From Faucicola mancuniensis (GTDB taxonomy: Bacteria > Pseudomonadota > Gammaproteobacteria > Pseudomonadales > Moraxellaceae), in NCBI RefSeq assembly GCF_046523945.1, contig NZ_CP171363.1:1488001-1552000 (forward strand): DNA of 64,000 nt, written 5' to 3'. Below the pieces are notes generated by a model. That model was given only the letters and a program-made list of their open reading frames with translations. It searched no databases and was not told where the DNA came from. Below are positions 63,555 to 64,000 of the stretch, piece after piece. Each line of letters opens with the position of its first letter. Positions within the stretch are counted from its first letter, which is position 1. The position numbers were made by a program, and so were the translations under genes.

Positions 63555-64000
63555 ATGCACGTTCAAGTCAAAATTTTAAACCCAAAAATCGGACAAGAGC
63601 CAAACTTTCCATTACCAAACCGAGCCACAGACGGCTCAGCAGGCATTGACTTGCGAGCTTGTATTGACGAGCCAATCACCGTCAAAGCAGGTGAAACTGT
63701 CCTTGTCAAAACGGGGCTTGCCATCTATATCGCCGACCCAAATTATGTGGGCTTGATTATGCCACGTTCAGGGCTTGGGCATAAACACGGCATCGTGCTT
63801 GGCAATCTGACAGGCGTGATTGATGCCGACTATCAAGGCGAGCTGATGGTATCAATTTGGAATCGTAGCCAAACCGATTACATATTACAGCCTGCCGAGC
63901 GTATGGCACAGTATTTGGTCGTGCCTGTCATGCGTCCTGAGTTTGATATTGTTGATGATTTTTCTGATATCAGCATCCGTGGCACGGGCGGTTTTGGCTC
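63555..64000 (+). CDS. dut: dUTP pyrophosphatase, C-terminus cut by window edge
   Basis: Hydrolyses dUTP to dUMP and PPi, keeping uracil out of DNA and feeding thymidylate synthesis. ATG 63555 has AAAGG 6-9 bases upstream. Motifs of the trimeric family: 1 SAGIDLRA, 2 PRSGLGHKHG, 3 GVIDADYQGELMV with the catalytic Asp, 4 GERMAQ-type (here AERMAQYLV), and the start of motif 5 RGTGGFGS at the edge. About 148 of some 150 residues are in the window. Confidence 0.96.
   Translation, partial: MHVQVKILNPKIGQEPNFPLPNRATDGSAGIDLRACIDEPITVKAGETVLVKTGLAIYIADPNYVGLIMPRSGLGHKHGIVLGNLTGVIDADYQGELMVSIWNRSQTDYILQPAERMAQYLVVPVMRPEFDIVDDFSDISIRGTGGFG

Noticed and set aside
1..64000. CRISPR arrays, prophage blocks, integrases and rRNA genes
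   Set aside because: Looked for regularly spaced repeats, integrase or capsid motifs and rRNA signatures; none seen. The only repeats are short and local.

Overview
The window is a chromosomal segment of an AT-rich gammaproteobacterium, most likely Moraxella or a close relative in Moraxellaceae. The reasons are a pilB-pilC-pilD type IV pilus cluster followed by coaE, a fused nuoCD inside a complete nuo operon, an AccA that lacks the usual N-terminal extension, a trpF/trpB/trpA/accD order, and an IS1016-like (IS1595 family) insertion sequence. This placement comes from gene content only; no database comparison was possible.

Layout. 1-9.9 kb: a YaiW-like (DUF1615) lipoprotein cut by the window edge, relA, remains of a DUF1016 gene and other debris, mutM, a small exported protein, a HAD phosphatase, ppx, accA, and a GNAT/DUF1778 toxin-antitoxin pair. 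9.9-17.7 kb: tilS, pilBCD, coaE, tRNA-Pro, tRNA-Arg, tRNA-His, tpiA, secG, tRNA-Leu. 17.8-20.5 kb: a lone IS end, ispB, rplU-rpmA, lolA. 20.9-38.1 kb: the NADH dehydrogenase operon nuoA-N, interrupted between nuoCD and nuoE by a TauD-like dioxygenase pseudogene and a TSUP exporter. 38.2-54.6 kb: fpr, lon, 5-formyl-THF cyclo-ligase, a gspF-like gene, two poorly known envelope proteins, ppa, waaA, epmA, several small uncharacterised genes, an iron-type substrate-binding lipoprotein, a lipase-like hydrolase, a wrecked rhomboid gene and a class I fumarase split by a stop codon. 54.6-64 kb: an alpha/beta hydrolase, a complete IS1016-like element, accD-trpA-[CoiA-like ORF]-trpB, an SDR dehydrogenase, trpF with a broken membrane-protein gene behind it, a DUF2892 protein, a VapBC-like module, and dut running off the end.

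How it works together. The housekeeping genes cover respiration (nuo, fumarase, fpr), fatty-acid initiation (accA, accD), tryptophan synthesis (trpF, B, A), envelope biogenesis (lolA, waaA, ispB, secG), type IV pili (pilBCD) and stress signalling (relA, ppx, lon).

The most striking property is the number of broken reading frames. I count four premature in-frame stops whose downstream sequence continues the same protein (24095, 50247, 53950, 63464). Each is explained by one C:G-to-T:A transition. There are also two perfect 10-11 bp tandem duplications that shift the frame (3838-3859, 61486-61505) and single-base frameshifts in nuoH, a rhomboid gene and the IS transposase. Most hits are in accessory genes, but nuoH and fumarase are core genes. 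Either the strain is losing genes, or part of the sequence or assembly is unreliable; raw reads would tell. I found no clear new defence or biosynthetic system. The best candidates for unexplored biology are the dioxygenase/TSUP cassette inside nuo and the CoiA-like zinc protein between trpA and trpB.
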